Source of the DNA: Polaromonas sp. JS666
GTDB lineage: Bacteria; Pseudomonadota; Gammaproteobacteria; Burkholderiales; Burkholderiaceae_C
Assembly (NCBI RefSeq): GCF_900103405.1
Contig: NZ_FNHX01000001.1
Location: forward strand, 248,001 to 312,000
Length of the DNA stretch: 64,000 bases
Reading direction: 5' to 3'
Shown here: positions 52,338 to 60,747 of the stretch, piece by piece
How the letters are laid out: each line of letters begins with the position of its first letter
Position numbering within the stretch: the first letter of the stretch is position 1
The notes under the pieces: generated by a model
What the model saw: only the letters and a program-made list of their open reading frames with translations
What the model was told of the DNA's origin: nothing
Database searches by the model: none
Position numbers and translations under genes: made by a program

Positions 52338-53195
52338 ATGAAACGACAGGACTTCCGCTTTTTCCACCGCCTGCGCGTGCGCTGGGCCGAGGTGGACATG
52401 CAAAAAATCGTGTTCAACGCGCACTACCTGATGTATTTCGACACGGCCATCACCGACTACTGGCGCGCGCTGGCCTTGCCGTATGAGGAAGCCATGGTGC
52501 AGCTGGACGGCGACCTCTACGTCAAGAAGGCCACCGTGGAGTACCACGGCTCGGCGCGTTTTGACGAGCGGCTCGACGTGGCGCTCAAGTGCGCGCGCAT
52601 CGGCAATTCGTCGATGGCGTTTACGGGCGCGATCTTTCGCGGCGACGCGCTGCTGATCAGCTGCGAGCTGGTTTATGTGTTTGCCGACCCGGCCTCGCAG
52701 ACCTCCAAACCGGTGCCCGAGGCCTTGCGCCGCGTGCTGACGGCGTATGAAGCCGGCGAAGCCATGCTGCAGCTGAAGACCGGCGGCTGGGCCGCGCTGG
52801 GTGCCGACGCCGGCAAGGTGCGCACGGCGGTCTTTGTGCTGGAGCAGGGCATTCCCATGGAGATGGAATGGGACGAGGCCGACAGCACGGCCCTGCATGC
52901 CGTGGCCTACAACGGCCTGGGGCAGGGCATCGCGACCGGTCGGCTGGTGCGCCAGGCCGAGGGCGTGAGCAAGATAGGCCGCATGGCGGTGCACCATGCG
53001 CTGCGCGGCTCGCGCGTGGGCAGCGACGTCTTGCGGGCGCTGATGGATGCGGCGCGCGAACGCGGCGACCGCGAAGTGATGCTCTATGCCCAGCGCAGCG
53101 CCGAGGGTTTTTACCAGCGCCTGGGTTTTACACCGCGCGGCGAGCCCTTTGAGGAAGCCGGCATTCCGCACATCGAGATGGTCAAGGCGCCTTGA
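52338..53195 (+). CDS. Fusion of a YbgC-like acyl-CoA thioesterase and a GNAT acetyltransferase
   Basis: The product is 285 residues from the ATG at 52338 with AAGGAGA upstream. Residues 1 to about 130 are a 4-hydroxybenzoyl-CoA-thioesterase-type hotdog (WAEVDMQKIVFNAHYLMYFD, with the conserved Asp near residue 19). Residues about 150-285 are an ElaA-like GNAT domain (VRTAVFVLEQGIPMEMEWDE, IGRMAVHHALRGSRVGSDVL, EGFYQRLGFTPRGEPFEEAG). The second half resembles the separate gene at 36740-37198. The two acyl-CoA-linked domains in one chain could act in sequence or share CoA ligands. The last 14 bases overlap the convergent gene. Confidence 0.88.
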   Translation: MKRQDFRFFHRLRVRWAEVDMQKIVFNAHYLMYFDTAITDYWRALALPYEEAMVQLDGDLYVKKATVEYHGSARFDERLDVALKCARIGNSSMAFTGAIFRGDALLISCELVYVFADPASQTSKPVPEALRRVLTAYEAGEAMLQLKTGGWAALGADAGKVRTAVFVLEQGIPMEMEWDEADSTALHAVAYNGLGQGIATGRLVRQAEGVSKIGRMAVHHALRGSRVGSDVLRALMDAARERGDREVMLYAQRSAEGFYQRLGFTPRGEPFEEAGIPHIEMVKAP

Positions 53196-54000
53196 TGCTG
53201 AATTGCTCGCGGTGCACCACTACGGCGGCCGGGCCTTCGCGGCCATGGGTGCGCTCTTCCAGTTCAACATCCCAGTCGCTGCCGGAGGCCGTCGCCAGCA
53301 GCACCGTGCTGCAGCGCGTGCCGTAGCCGCGCCCCGGCACTTCCACAAAGGCGCTGGAGAGCGCTTCTTCAAGCTCGGGCGGCACGCCGGTATGCGGAAG
53401 CTCCGCGGGCAAGGCGCGCTGCCGGCTGTCCAGCGCCGTCCATAACTTTTGCAGGCCCTCAGGGCCGTCGCCGCTTTGCAAGGCGGCCGCCAGCACGCGC
53501 TTGAGTTCCAGGGTTTTGGGCCAGGGTGTGTCCAGCCCGGCGTTGGACAGGCCGTAGAGGCCGGGCGCCAAAGCCTGGGCATGCAAGGCCGGCGCGCCTT
53601 CATATTTGTTGGTGACCCAGGTCCAGGCCTTTTGCCGCAAGTCGCCCAGCACCAGGTTAAAGCCGCCAAAGGCCGCGCCTTTATCTTCGAGCGCCGCCAC
53701 AAAACTCGCCGCGTCACCGGCGCTTTCGAGCCAGCGCGTGACCAGCTCCCCGCGCGAGCGCGGCGCGGCCTCGGGCTGGGCCTCGCGCACATTGGTCAAA
53801 AAAGCGATACGGCCGGCGGGCGTGATGCCCATCCAGGTGCCGCCGGCGCGCAAGTCGCGGCCCGAGATGATTTCCTGGCCGGACGCGGTGTTCCAGCGCG
53901 CCAGGGGCAGGGTGGGCCGCTCCAGGAATTCATCGCGGTTGGCCGCGATCAGCAGCGGCCAGCGTGCGGAAGCGCCTATGGCGAAAGCCACCAGACACAT
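53182..54000 (-). CDS. NRDE (TANGO2-like) family protein
   Basis: The product is 272 residues starting MCLVAFA, with Cys at position 2 as in N-terminal-nucleophile-like members, and the NRDE motif in AANRDEFLERPT. GGTWMGITPAGRIAFLTNVRE is also conserved. Eukaryotic TANGO2 affects lipid and haem handling; the bacterial role is unknown. It begins 2 bases after the ygfZ stop, so the two are one operon. The 3' end overlaps the convergent thioesterase-GNAT gene by 14 bases. Confidence 0.88.
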   Translation of the reverse strand: MCLVAFAIGASARWPLLIAANRDEFLERPTLPLARWNTASGQEIISGRDLRAGGTWMGITPAGRIAFLTNVREAQPEAAPRSRGELVTRWLESAGDAASFVAALEDKGAAFGGFNLVLGDLRQKAWTWVTNKYEGAPALHAQALAPGLYGLSNAGLDTPWPKTLELKRVLAAALQSGDGPEGLQKLWTALDSRQRALPAELPHTGVPPELEEALSSAFVEVPGRGYGTRCSTVLLATASGSDWDVELEERTHGREGPAAVVVHREQFSIKAP

Positions 54001-54002
54001 CG

Positions 54003-54941
54003 TTAAATGTCTTCTAGCAGCGCGTAGGGCAGGGGGAGCAGCGTCAGGGCTTCACCAGAAGCGCTTCCCAAAGTCAGGCGACCGTCGGCCGCGTCAGCCG
54101 CCGCGGAGGTCTGCATGGACACAATGGCGTCAAAACCGCCGGCCGGGTTGGGGGCGGCAGCGGCGACCAGGCCGCATGGCTGGGAGGCATCGGAGGCGTG
54201 GAACACCTCCTGGCCAACCGCAGGCGTTCCGGCGGTGTGGGCCACATAAGCGCGCCGTTTGAGCGTGCCGCGGAACTGGCTGCGCGCCACGATTTCCTGG
54301 CCGGGGTAGCAGCCTTTCTTGAAGTTCACGCCGCCCACGGATTCGTAATTGAGCATCTGCGGCACAAAGGCCTCGAAGATGGGCTGGGTGATCATCGCAA
54401 TGCCGGAGCGCACACCCAGCCATTGCCAGTCGGACAGGCTGATGGGCGAGCCCTGGGGCGCGGGCGAGCCGGCCGGCACGCAGCACAGGGCGCGCGCCTG
54501 GCCGGCGCCGGGATGCAAAAACACCAGGCTGGCCTCGCCGATTTCGGTTTTTTCCCAGAGGGCGCCGGCGCGGCCCGCAAGCTGCGCCACGGCGGCGCCG
54601 GCGACACCGTACAGGGCGAACTCCGCGCTGGCATCGCTCAGTTTGGCCTTGGCGCGCAGCACAAACATGGACAGGCGCTTGAGCGTGGCGGGCAGGATGT
54701 CGCGGCTGCAGACCATGAGCAGGTCCGCGCCGCGCTTGAAGACCACAAAGCTGGCCTGCATGCGGCCCTTGGCATTGCAAAAAGCGGCCAGGCGTGCCTC
54801 GTTGTTACCCATCAGCGCCACGTCCTGCGTGAGCTGGCCCTGCAAAAAGGTGACGGCGTCGTCGCCCGTGACGCGGATGACGCCCAGGTGCGTCAGTTCG
54901 GTGGTGCCGGAAATCGGGTGGGCGGTGCTGGGCAGGGTCAT
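54003..54941 (-). CDS. ygfZ: Folate-binding Fe-S cluster maturation protein YgfZ
   Basis: The product is 312 residues from the ATG at 54941; the frame is open further upstream but reads across the mltG 5' region. GcvT-like fold, with the signature KKGCYPGQEIVAR (the conserved Cys of YgfZ/IBA57) near residue 216. LTHLGVIRVTGDDAVTFLQGQ begins the folate-binding domain. It acts with tetrahydrofolate in maintaining Fe-S enzymes. It is divergent from mltG across 85 bases. Confidence 0.93.
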   Translation of the reverse strand: MTLPSTAHPISGTTELTHLGVIRVTGDDAVTFLQGQLTQDVALMGNNEARLAAFCNAKGRMQASFVVFKRGADLLMVCSRDILPATLKRLSMFVLRAKAKLSDASAEFALYGVAGAAVAQLAGRAGALWEKTEIGEASLVFLHPGAGQARALCCVPAGSPAPQGSPISLSDWQWLGVRSGIAMITQPIFEAFVPQMLNYESVGGVNFKKGCYPGQEIVARSQFRGTLKRRAYVAHTAGTPAVGQEVFHASDASQPCGLVAAAAPNPAGGFDAIVSMQTSAAADAADGRLTLGSASGEALTLLPLPYALLEDI

Positions 54942-55026
54942 GGGGGTCTTCACGGTCGGTGGGGAGATGGGCTGAATTATCATAGGCCTGAGCTTTTGCG
55001 TTCTGTACAGAAAAGGTAGTTGGGTT

Positions 55027-56034
55027 GTGCGTCGTGTCTTTACAAGTCTGTTGATCCTGGTATTTACCGGCGCCCTGCTGTTGTTCGGTGCGGGCTTGTG
55101 GTGGCTGCACGAGCCGATTCCGCTGCGCCTGGCGCCCGGCAGCCAGGTGGTGGACCTGGAAATCGAGCCCGGCACGCCCGCCAGCGGCGTCGCCGACGTC
55201 ATAGTCGCCAGCGGCGCAGACGTGCCGGCGGTCTTGCTCCATGCCTGGTTTCGCTTTTCGGGTCAGGGTCGGCTGATCAAGGCCGGCAGCTATGAACTGG
55301 CGCCCGGCACCACGCCGCAAAAGCTGCTCAGCATGCTGGTGCGGGGTGATCAAGCCCTCAAAAGCGTGACGCTGGTCGAAGGCTGGACCTTCAACCAGGT
55401 GCGCGCGGCCCTGCAAAAAGCCGAGCAGCTCTCGCCCGACACGCTGAACCTGGCGCCCGAAGCCATCATGGAAAAACTGGGCAAGCCGGGCGTGCACCCC
55501 GAAGGCCGCTTTTTCCCCGACACCTACACCTATGCCAAGGGCTCCAGCGACCTGGCCGTGCTCAAGCGCGCGGCGCGCGCCATGGACAAGCGCCTGGACG
55601 CCGCCTGGTCGCTGCGCAACCCGGACACCCCGCTCAAAACTGCGGATGAGGCACTGATCCTGGCCAGCATTGTCGAAAAAGAGACCGGCAAGCCCTCGGA
55701 CCGGCCGCAGATAGGCGGCGTTTTCAGCAACCGGCTGCGCCTGGGCATGCTGCTGCAAACCGACCCGACGGTGATCTACGGGCTGGGCAGCAAGTTCGAC
55801 GGCAACCTGCGCAAGCGCGACCTGCTGGCCGACACCCCTTACAACACCTACACCCGCGCCGGCCTGCCGCCCACGCCTATCGCCATGCCGGGCCGGGCCG
55901 CGCTGCTCGCGGCGGTGCAGCCGGCGCCCACCAAGGCCATCTATTTTGTGGCGCGCGGCGACGGCAGCAGCCAGTTCAGCAGCAGCCTCGATGAGCACAA
56001 CCGCGCCGTCAACAAATACATCCGGGGTCAGTAG
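55027..56034 (+). CDS. mltG: Endolytic murein transglycosylase MltG
   Basis: The product is 335 residues from a GTG start. One N-terminal transmembrane helix (about 5-25) is followed by a LysM-like region and the YceG domain ([26 protein letters not shown]). The catalytic Glu lies in [21 protein letters not shown] near residue 218, and [17 protein letters not shown] is near the end. It cleaves nascent glycan strands and sets their length. It opens the mltG-tmk-holB-pilZ-tatD operon, with tmk 2 bases downstream. Confidence 0.95.
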   Translation: MRRVFTSLLILVFTGALLLFGAGLWWLHEPIPLRLAPGSQVVDLEIEPGTPASGVADVIVASGADVPAVLLHAWFRFSGQGRLIKAGSYELAPGTTPQKLLSMLVRGDQALKSVTLVEGWTFNQVRAALQKAEQLSPDTLNLAPEAIMEKLGKPGVHPEGRFFPDTYTYAKGSSDLAVLKRAARAMDKRLDAAWSLRNPDTPLKTADEALILASIVEKETGKPSDRPQIGGVFSNRLRLGMLLQTDPTVIYGLGSKFDGNLRKRDLLADTPYNTYTRAGLPPTPIAMPGRAALLAAVQPAPTKAIYFVARGDGSSQFSSSLDEHNRAVNKYIRGQ

Positions 56035-56036
56035 CC

Positions 56037-56732
56037 ATGCATTCGAAACATCCCGTGCATGGCCTTTTCATCAGCTTCGAAGGCATAGACGGCGCCGGCA
56101 AGTCCACGCACATCGCCGGCCTGGCCGAGGCTTTTAAAGACCAGGGCAGGGCGGTGACGCTGACGCGCGAGCCCGGCGGCACGCCGCTGGCCGAAAAGCT
56201 GCGTGCCATGGTGCTTAACGACGCCATGGACCCGCTAACAGAGGCCTTGCTGATCTTCGCGGCCCGGCGCGACCACATCGTCAATGTGATCGCCCCGGCG
56301 CTGCTGCGCGGCGATGTGGTGCTGTGCGACCGTTTCACCGACGCCACCTTTGCCTACCAGGGCGCGGGCCGCGGCTTTGACCTCAAGCTGCTGGCCACGC
56401 TGGAGCAATGGGTGCAGTCCGACGAAGGCCTGCTGGGCGACCCGGCCGGCAACACGCCCATGAAGCCCGGCGTCGAAACCGTGATCGAGCCGCACCTGAC
56501 GGTCTGGTTCGACCTGGCGCCCGAGGAAGCCGCGCAGCGCCTGGCCGGCGCGCGCGTGCCCGACAAGTTTGAAGCCCAGCCGCTGGAGTTTTTCCGCCGT
56601 GTGGCGCAGGGTTATGCCGACCGGCAGAAAAACCACCCCGAGCGTTTTGCCCGCATAGACGCCGCCAAGTCCCGCGACGAAGTCTGGCAGGCGGTGCGCC
56701 AGGTGTTTATGGACAAGGGCTGGCTGCCATGA
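56037..56732 (+). CDS. tmk: Thymidylate kinase
   Basis: Phosphorylates dTMP to dTDP. The product is 231 residues. P-loop [13 protein letters not shown] near residues 15-27, DR motif [16 protein letters not shown] near 101, and a LID region with Arg ([11 protein letters not shown]). It is slightly longer than E. coli Tmk because of an insertion near residues 128-145. The stop overlaps the holB start by four bases. Confidence 0.96.
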   Translation: MHSKHPVHGLFISFEGIDGAGKSTHIAGLAEAFKDQGRAVTLTREPGGTPLAEKLRAMVLNDAMDPLTEALLIFAARRDHIVNVIAPALLRGDVVLCDRFTDATFAYQGAGRGFDLKLLATLEQWVQSDEGLLGDPAGNTPMKPGVETVIEPHLTVWFDLAPEEAAQRLAGARVPDKFEAQPLEFFRRVAQGYADRQKNHPERFARIDAAKSRDEVWQAVRQVFMDKGWLP

Positions 56733-57832
56733 GCGACACCGAAACCGTGGACGGCCCAGCCGTATCCAACAACCCGCCGCTGGCGCCCTGGCTGCAGACC
56801 CAGCTCGAAAGCCTGCTGGTCCAGCGCGGCCACGCCTGGCTGCTCAGCGGACCGTCCGGCCTGGGCCAGTTTGAGCTGGCGCTGGCGCTGGCCCGTGCCT
56901 GGCTTTGCGAAGAGCCCACGCCGCGAGGCGCTTGCGGGCACTGCGGCAGCTGCCATGCGGTCGACGTGCACACCCATGCCGACCTCTGCATGCTGATGCC
57001 CGAGACCCTGTCGCTGGCACTGGGCTGGCCGCTGGACGAAAAAACCCAGGACGAACTCGACAGCAAAAAACGCAAGCCCAGCAAGGAAATCAAGGTCGAC
57101 GCGGCGCGCGAAGCCGTGTCCTTCACCCAGTTCACGCGCTCACGCGGCACGACCAAGGTGGTGCTGGTGTTCCCGGCCGAGCGCATGAACAACGTGACGG
57201 CCAACACCCTGCTCAAGACGCTCGAAGAGCCGCCCGGGGCCGTCAAATTCATCCTGGCCACCGATGCGGCGCACCAGCTGCTGCCCACCATACGCAGCCG
57301 CTGCCTGGGTCACACCATGGTCTGGCCGGATTTTGAACTCGCGCTGGGCTGGCTGCAGCGGGAAACCAGCCAGGCGGGCGAGGGCGGCAGCACCAAAAAA
57401 GCCGCGCCCGTGCCCAAACCGGCCGACCTGCAAACCCTGCTGGTCGCCTCGGGCGGGCGCCCGGCCGATGCGCTGGCCTGGGCCCAGGATGCACCGCCCG
57501 GCGAAGCGGCCCAGCACTGGCAGGCCCTGCCCAAGGCCATGGCGCGCGGCGACGTGAGCGCCCTGTCGGACTGGGCGCCGGCGCAGGCGGTCGACGCGCT
57601 GCAAAAGCTCTGCCACGATGTGCTGGCCGTGCGCATGGGCGCTGCGCCGCGCTTTTTCAGTGCCGCCGACCTGTCCGCTGCGGCCGGCAAGGCGGGTGGC
57701 GGCTTGTATGCGCTGGTCAGCTGGTCGCGCGAGCTGGCGGCCATCGCCCGCACCGTGGAGCATCCCTACAACCCGGGCCTGATGCTGGAATCGCTGGTCA
57801 GCCGCGCCCGGCTGGCGCTCAATGCCAAATAA
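56729..57832 (+). CDS. holB: DNA polymerase III subunit delta-prime
   Basis: Clamp-loader component. The product is 367 residues, and the start overlaps tmk. The Walker A position reads [12 protein letters not shown], without the Lys-Thr pair, as expected since delta-prime does not bind ATP. A zinc-type cluster [15 protein letters not shown] follows near 71-85, and [25 protein letters not shown] carries the conserved AERMN. Residues about 220-228 form a Ser/Lys-rich linker. Confidence 0.93.
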   Translation: MSDTETVDGPAVSNNPPLAPWLQTQLESLLVQRGHAWLLSGPSGLGQFELALALARAWLCEEPTPRGACGHCGSCHAVDVHTHADLCMLMPETLSLALGWPLDEKTQDELDSKKRKPSKEIKVDAAREAVSFTQFTRSRGTTKVVLVFPAERMNNVTANTLLKTLEEPPGAVKFILATDAAHQLLPTIRSRCLGHTMVWPDFELALGWLQRETSQAGEGGSTKKAAPVPKPADLQTLLVASGGRPADALAWAQDAPPGEAAQHWQALPKAMARGDVSALSDWAPAQAVDALQKLCHDVLAVRMGAAPRFFSAADLSAAAGKAGGGLYALVSWSRELAAIARTVEHPYNPGLMLESLVSRARLALNAK

Positions 57833-57882
57833 AAAGCCCGCCATTCATCGCGCAATTGCGGACACCGCCGCCTTCAAACCGA

Positions 57883-57894
57883 TAAACTAGCGCC
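57883..57894 (+). promoter_or_regulatory. -10-like hexamer next to the pilZ start codon
   Basis: TAAACT (57883-57888) lies 6 bases before the pilZ ATG; GATAAA (57881-57886) is an overlapping alternative. There is no Shine-Dalgarno in the gap. TTGCGG (57856-57861) is a poor -35. It would allow pilZ-tatD to be transcribed separately, possibly as a leaderless message. Confidence 0.3.
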
Positions 57895-58275
57895 ATGAGC
57901 ACAACGCCCCCCGCCAGTTCCCCCGCAGCCGCCGGCGCCCGGCCCAGCGTCGTCCAGCTGGCCATCAAGGAAAAAGCGGCGCTGTACGCCGCCTACATCC
58001 CGCTGTTCAAGGAAGGCGGCGTTTTTATTCCCACGGCACGCGACTACAAGCTCGGCGACGACGTCTACGTGCTGCTGACGCTGCCCGAAGACACGCAGCG
58101 CTACCCGGTGGCCGGCAAGGTGGCCTGGGTCACGCCGGGCAGGGCGGCCGGCAACCGCACCCAGGGCGTGGGCGTGCGTTTCCCGTCCGACGAAAAATCC
58201 CGCCTGCTCAAGATCAAGATCGAGGAAATCCTGGGCGCGCACCTGGCCTCCGACCGGCCCACCCAGACGATTTAA
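57895..58275 (+). CDS. pilZ: PilZ domain protein
   Basis: The product is 126 residues. The PilZ fold region reads FIPTARDYKLGDDVYVLLTLP, then VAGKVAWVTPGRAAGNRTQGVGVRF. The RxxxR part of the c-di-GMP signature is not evident at the N terminus, as in the type IV pilus PilZ subgroup, which does not bind c-di-GMP. The location after holB and before tatD is the standard one for pilus-associated PilZ. Confidence 0.92.
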   Translation: MSTTPPASSPAAAGARPSVVQLAIKEKAALYAAYIPLFKEGGVFIPTARDYKLGDDVYVLLTLPEDTQRYPVAGKVAWVTPGRAAGNRTQGVGVRFPSDEKSRLLKIKIEEILGAHLASDRPTQTI

Positions 58276-58337
58276 TTTAAGCGAAGCGGCGGCCACGCCG
58301 GCCGCCCCGCTTTCCATGCCTTTCGCCTCTCGTCCTT

Positions 58338-58367
58338 CCCTGTATCTATATAGATAGTGGGACAGGG
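58338..58367. repeat. AT palindrome within a larger inverted repeat upstream of tatD
   Basis: TATCTATATAGATA (58343-58356) is a perfect 14-base palindrome. It is flanked by CCCTGT (58338-58343) and ACAGGG (58362-58367), an outer inverted repeat. It lies 25-50 bases before the tatD start, in a gap that otherwise holds a GC-rich stem (GGCGGCC/GGCCGCC, about 58288-58306). It could be an operator or a promoter element; nothing more can be said. Confidence 0.45.
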
Positions 58368-58391
58368 GCACCCCTCCAGAGCCCTTGCGCC

Positions 58392-59189
58392 ATGTTTACC
58401 GACTCCCACTGCCACCTAAGCTTTCCCGAGCTCCAGGCCCAGCTGCCGCAAATCCGCCAGGCCATGCGGGACGCCCAGGTCGACCGGGCGCTGTGCATCT
58501 GCACCACGCTGGAAGAGTTCGAGACCGTCCACGGCCTGGCCACGGGTTATGACAATTTCTGGGCCACCGTGGGTGTGCACCCCGACAACGAGGACGTGCG
58601 CGAGCCCAGCCTGGACGACCTGCTGCAGCGCGCCGCGCTGCCCAAGGTGGTCGGCATAGGCGAAACCGGGCTGGACTACTACCGCCTGGGCGAGCGCACC
58701 GTGGCCGACATGGAATGGCAGCGCGAGCGTTTCCGGGTGCATATACGCGCGGCCCGCCGGACCGGCAAGCCGCTGGTCATCCACACCCGCAGCGCCTCCG
58801 ACGACACGATTGCCATCCTGAAAGAAGAGGGCGGTAGCGCGGGGCAGGCCGGTGCTGCCACCGGTGTTTTCCACTGTTTCACCGAAACCCTGGCCGTGGC
58901 CCGGGCGGCGCTGGACCTCGGCTTTTACATCTCGTTTTCCGGCATCTTGACCTTCAAAAACGCGGCCGATCTGCGCGAAGTGGCGCAATTCGTGCCGCTG
59001 GACCGCATGCTGATAGAGACCGACAGCCCCTACCTGGCGCCCATGCCCTACCGCGGAAAAACCAACAACCCGTCTTACGTCCCTTTCGTGGCCAAGCAGA
59101 TCGCCGAGCTGACGCAGCAACCGCTGCAAACCATCGCCGAGGCCACCAGCCGCAATTTCGAGCAGCTTTTCAGTGGGGTCAACGCCTGA
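58392..59189 (+). CDS. tatD: TatD family metal-dependent deoxyribonuclease
   Basis: The product is 265 residues. The metal-binding motifs of the family are in order: DSHCHLSF at the N terminus, GIGETGLDYYRL near residue 83, PLVIHTRSASDDT near 129, GVFHCFTETL near 158 and IETDSPYLAPMPYRG near 208. Relatives are 3'-5' exonucleases or hydrolases of DNA ends. The stop overlaps the ankyrin gene start (TGATG). Confidence 0.95.
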   Translation: MFTDSHCHLSFPELQAQLPQIRQAMRDAQVDRALCICTTLEEFETVHGLATGYDNFWATVGVHPDNEDVREPSLDDLLQRAALPKVVGIGETGLDYYRLGERTVADMEWQRERFRVHIRAARRTGKPLVIHTRSASDDTIAILKEEGGSAGQAGAATGVFHCFTETLAVARAALDLGFYISFSGILTFKNAADLREVAQFVPLDRMLIETDSPYLAPMPYRGKTNNPSYVPFVAKQIAELTQQPLQTIAEATSRNFEQLFSGVNA

Positions 59190-59857
59190 TGAAAAACCTC
59201 ACCCAATACTTTAAGAAGGTAATTTATCTTATTGTCATTACTGGATTTTCTTTAGCGAATGCCGGCTCCTACGAAGACTTTTTCGCGGCTATACGGCAGG
59301 ACAATCCCGCCGTCATCCAGAACCTGCTGCGGCGCGGTTTTGACCCCAACACCCTGAACCCGGCGGGCCTGACCGGCTTGTACCTGGCCTTGCGCGAGCC
59401 TTCGCCCAAGGTCGCCGAGGTGCTGATCGCCTGGCCCAAGACCGACGTCAACATCCTCAACAGCAAGGACGAAAGCGCCCTGATGCTGGCCGCGCTCAAG
59501 AACCACGAGGCACTGGCCGAAAAGCTGATCAAAAAGGGCGCCGACGTCAACAAGACCGGCTGGACGCCGCTGCACTATGCCGCCAGCAACGGCAACATGG
59601 CCATCATCAGCCTGCTGCTGGAGAACAACGCCTATATCGACGCCGAGTCGCCCAACGGCACGACGCCGCTGATGATGGCCGCCATGTACGGCACGCCGGC
59701 GGCCGTCAAGCTGCTGCTGGAGGAAGGCGCCGACCCCCAGCTCAAGAACCAGCAAGGCTTGACCGCCTTGCAGTTCGCCGAACGCGCCAACCGCCCGGAT
59801 GCCGTCGAAGCGATCGCCACCGCGATCCGGAAGAAGCGGCCGGCTGGGCAATGGTAA
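59189..59857 (+). CDS. Secreted ankyrin-repeat protein
   Basis: The product is 222 residues. A signal peptide (VIYLIVITGFSLANAG, cleavage near residue 26) is followed by about five ankyrin repeats: DNPAVIQNLLRRGFDPNTLN, AGLTGLYLALREP, DESALMLAALKNHEALAEKL, GWTPLHYAASNGNMAIISLL, GTTPLMMAAMYGTPAAVKLL. It is probably a periplasmic protein-protein interaction module, translationally coupled to tatD. The first 50 bases are AT-rich compared with the rest, as is common in signal sequences here. Confidence 0.9.
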   Translation: MKNLTQYFKKVIYLIVITGFSLANAGSYEDFFAAIRQDNPAVIQNLLRRGFDPNTLNPAGLTGLYLALREPSPKVAEVLIAWPKTDVNILNSKDESALMLAALKNHEALAEKLIKKGADVNKTGWTPLHYAASNGNMAIISLLLENNAYIDAESPNGTTPLMMAAMYGTPAAVKLLLEEGADPQLKNQQGLTALQFAERANRPDAVEAIATAIRKKRPAGQW

Positions 59858-59864
59858 GCATCCG

Positions 59865-60158
59865 GTGAGGTGGCGGCAGTCCCTGGCAATGCTGGGCGAT
59901 TTGCTCGCGCTTGCATTGGTACTCTGGCTGGGCTACGCATGCCTGAACTCGCTGCTGACCGCGGAGATCCGTTTTGGCCGCGCTACCAGGATCATCCGGC
60001 TCGCCGACGACCCCGGCTGGTTTTGGTTCGCTTTCTGGTTTCAGTTCATTCTCGCCGTGCTGGGCGTTTTGGCATGCCGGCATTCCATCCGTAAGCGGGT
60101 TGCGGCGATTCGTGCGGCCAGGCGAGGCAGCGCCCAGCCAGCCAGAAAGCAGCCTTAA
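59865..60158 (+). CDS. Small membrane protein, unknown function, adjacent to the transposon end
   Basis: The product is 97 residues from GTG at 59865 (ATG at 59889 is an alternative). Two hydrophobic helices lie at about 10-30 and 48-68, followed by a basic tail (RHSIRKRVAAIRAARRG). It is GC-rich like the chromosome. The stop codon is immediately before the point where composition changes, so its 3' end is the likely flank of the Tn7-like insertion; whether the last residues are native or created by the insertion cannot be told. Confidence 0.6.
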   Translation: MRWRQSLAMLGDLLALALVLWLGYACLNSLLTAEIRFGRATRIIRLADDPGWFWFAFWFQFILAVLGVLACRHSIRKRVAAIRAARRGSAQPARKQP

Positions 60159-60160
60159 TA

Positions 60161-60310
60161 ACCTTCTGTACGCCGCCCAAAGACCTTTGAGGGCGTGTCA
60201 TTGGGAAATGTCATGGTCTACGACGCGTCCGTAGCGGCGTTTTCGAGCCTGGCTTTTCACAAACTTCTATACGTCCCGCCATTTTTCACAGTGCTTCTGT
60301 ACGTCCTGTG
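60161..60310. repeat. Putative transposase (TnsB) binding sites at the transposon end
   Basis: Three copies of a sequence built on CTTCTRTACGYCC: 60161-60180, 60261-60280 and 60291-60310. The second and third are tandem at 30-base spacing and also share a preceding TTTTCACA. Tn7-like ends typically carry two to four such sites, one near the terminus. The first copy abuts the stop of the upstream gene. These are read by eye; binding is inferred. Confidence 0.6.
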
Positions 60311-60747
60311 AACAGGCGAAATTCTCCCGTTGCGCAAGCGCAACGGGGCTCGGAAATTGTGCAAATATTTTTTGAAGGCGGCGGGAAAGCTCAAACCTCG
60401 ATGGCTTCAGAGGTGAGCAAATACAGAACACAAACTTTGTTCAACAAAGCTTATGGTTTTGGTCAAAAAGGTGTCGAGATTTGACGCTCCGCATGCCTCG
60501 CGTAGCTGCTGACGGTGCTTTTATTTCGTGTCTCAATAGAAGGTCTATTAACTTGACCACGGAGAACAAACACCGAAAAGCACTCTACAAAAGAGAAAAG
60601 CCGCTTGCTCGACACAAACGGCTTTCTGCATTCCATTTCGACAATTGCTCAATTGACGTTTGAAATATAGCGGGGGGAAGGCTTTTTTTCAAGCTTTTTC
60701 TTCGATCGCAGTTGTCGCGATGCAAAAGTGCCATCGGTGGCATTGCT
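60311..60747. other. Non-coding segment between the end repeats and tnsA
   Basis: About 440 bases with no supported gene. It holds a perfect 10-base stem at 60326-60347 (CCCGTTGCGC and GCGCAACGGG around AA), a small palindrome at 60305-60316 (CCTGT/ACAGG), CTTTGT/ACAAAG around 60435-60449, and a looser hairpin AAAGCCG/CGGCTTT at about 60597-60625. The tnsA promoter is probably here but I could not place it. Confidence 0.5.

Noticed and set aside
60161..60310. The repeats at the transposon end considered as a short CRISPR array
   Set aside because: Only two copies are evenly spaced, spacing is 30 bases including the repeat, and the position at a Tn7-like end explains them better.
60481..60663. 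60-codon plus-strand frame between the transposon end and tnsA
   Set aside because: No ribosome site, no motif, and it overlaps hairpins; probably chance in AT-richer DNA.
60712..60747. TTG start for tnsA twelve codons upstream
   Set aside because: The ATG at 60748 gives a more natural start and nothing supports the TTG.
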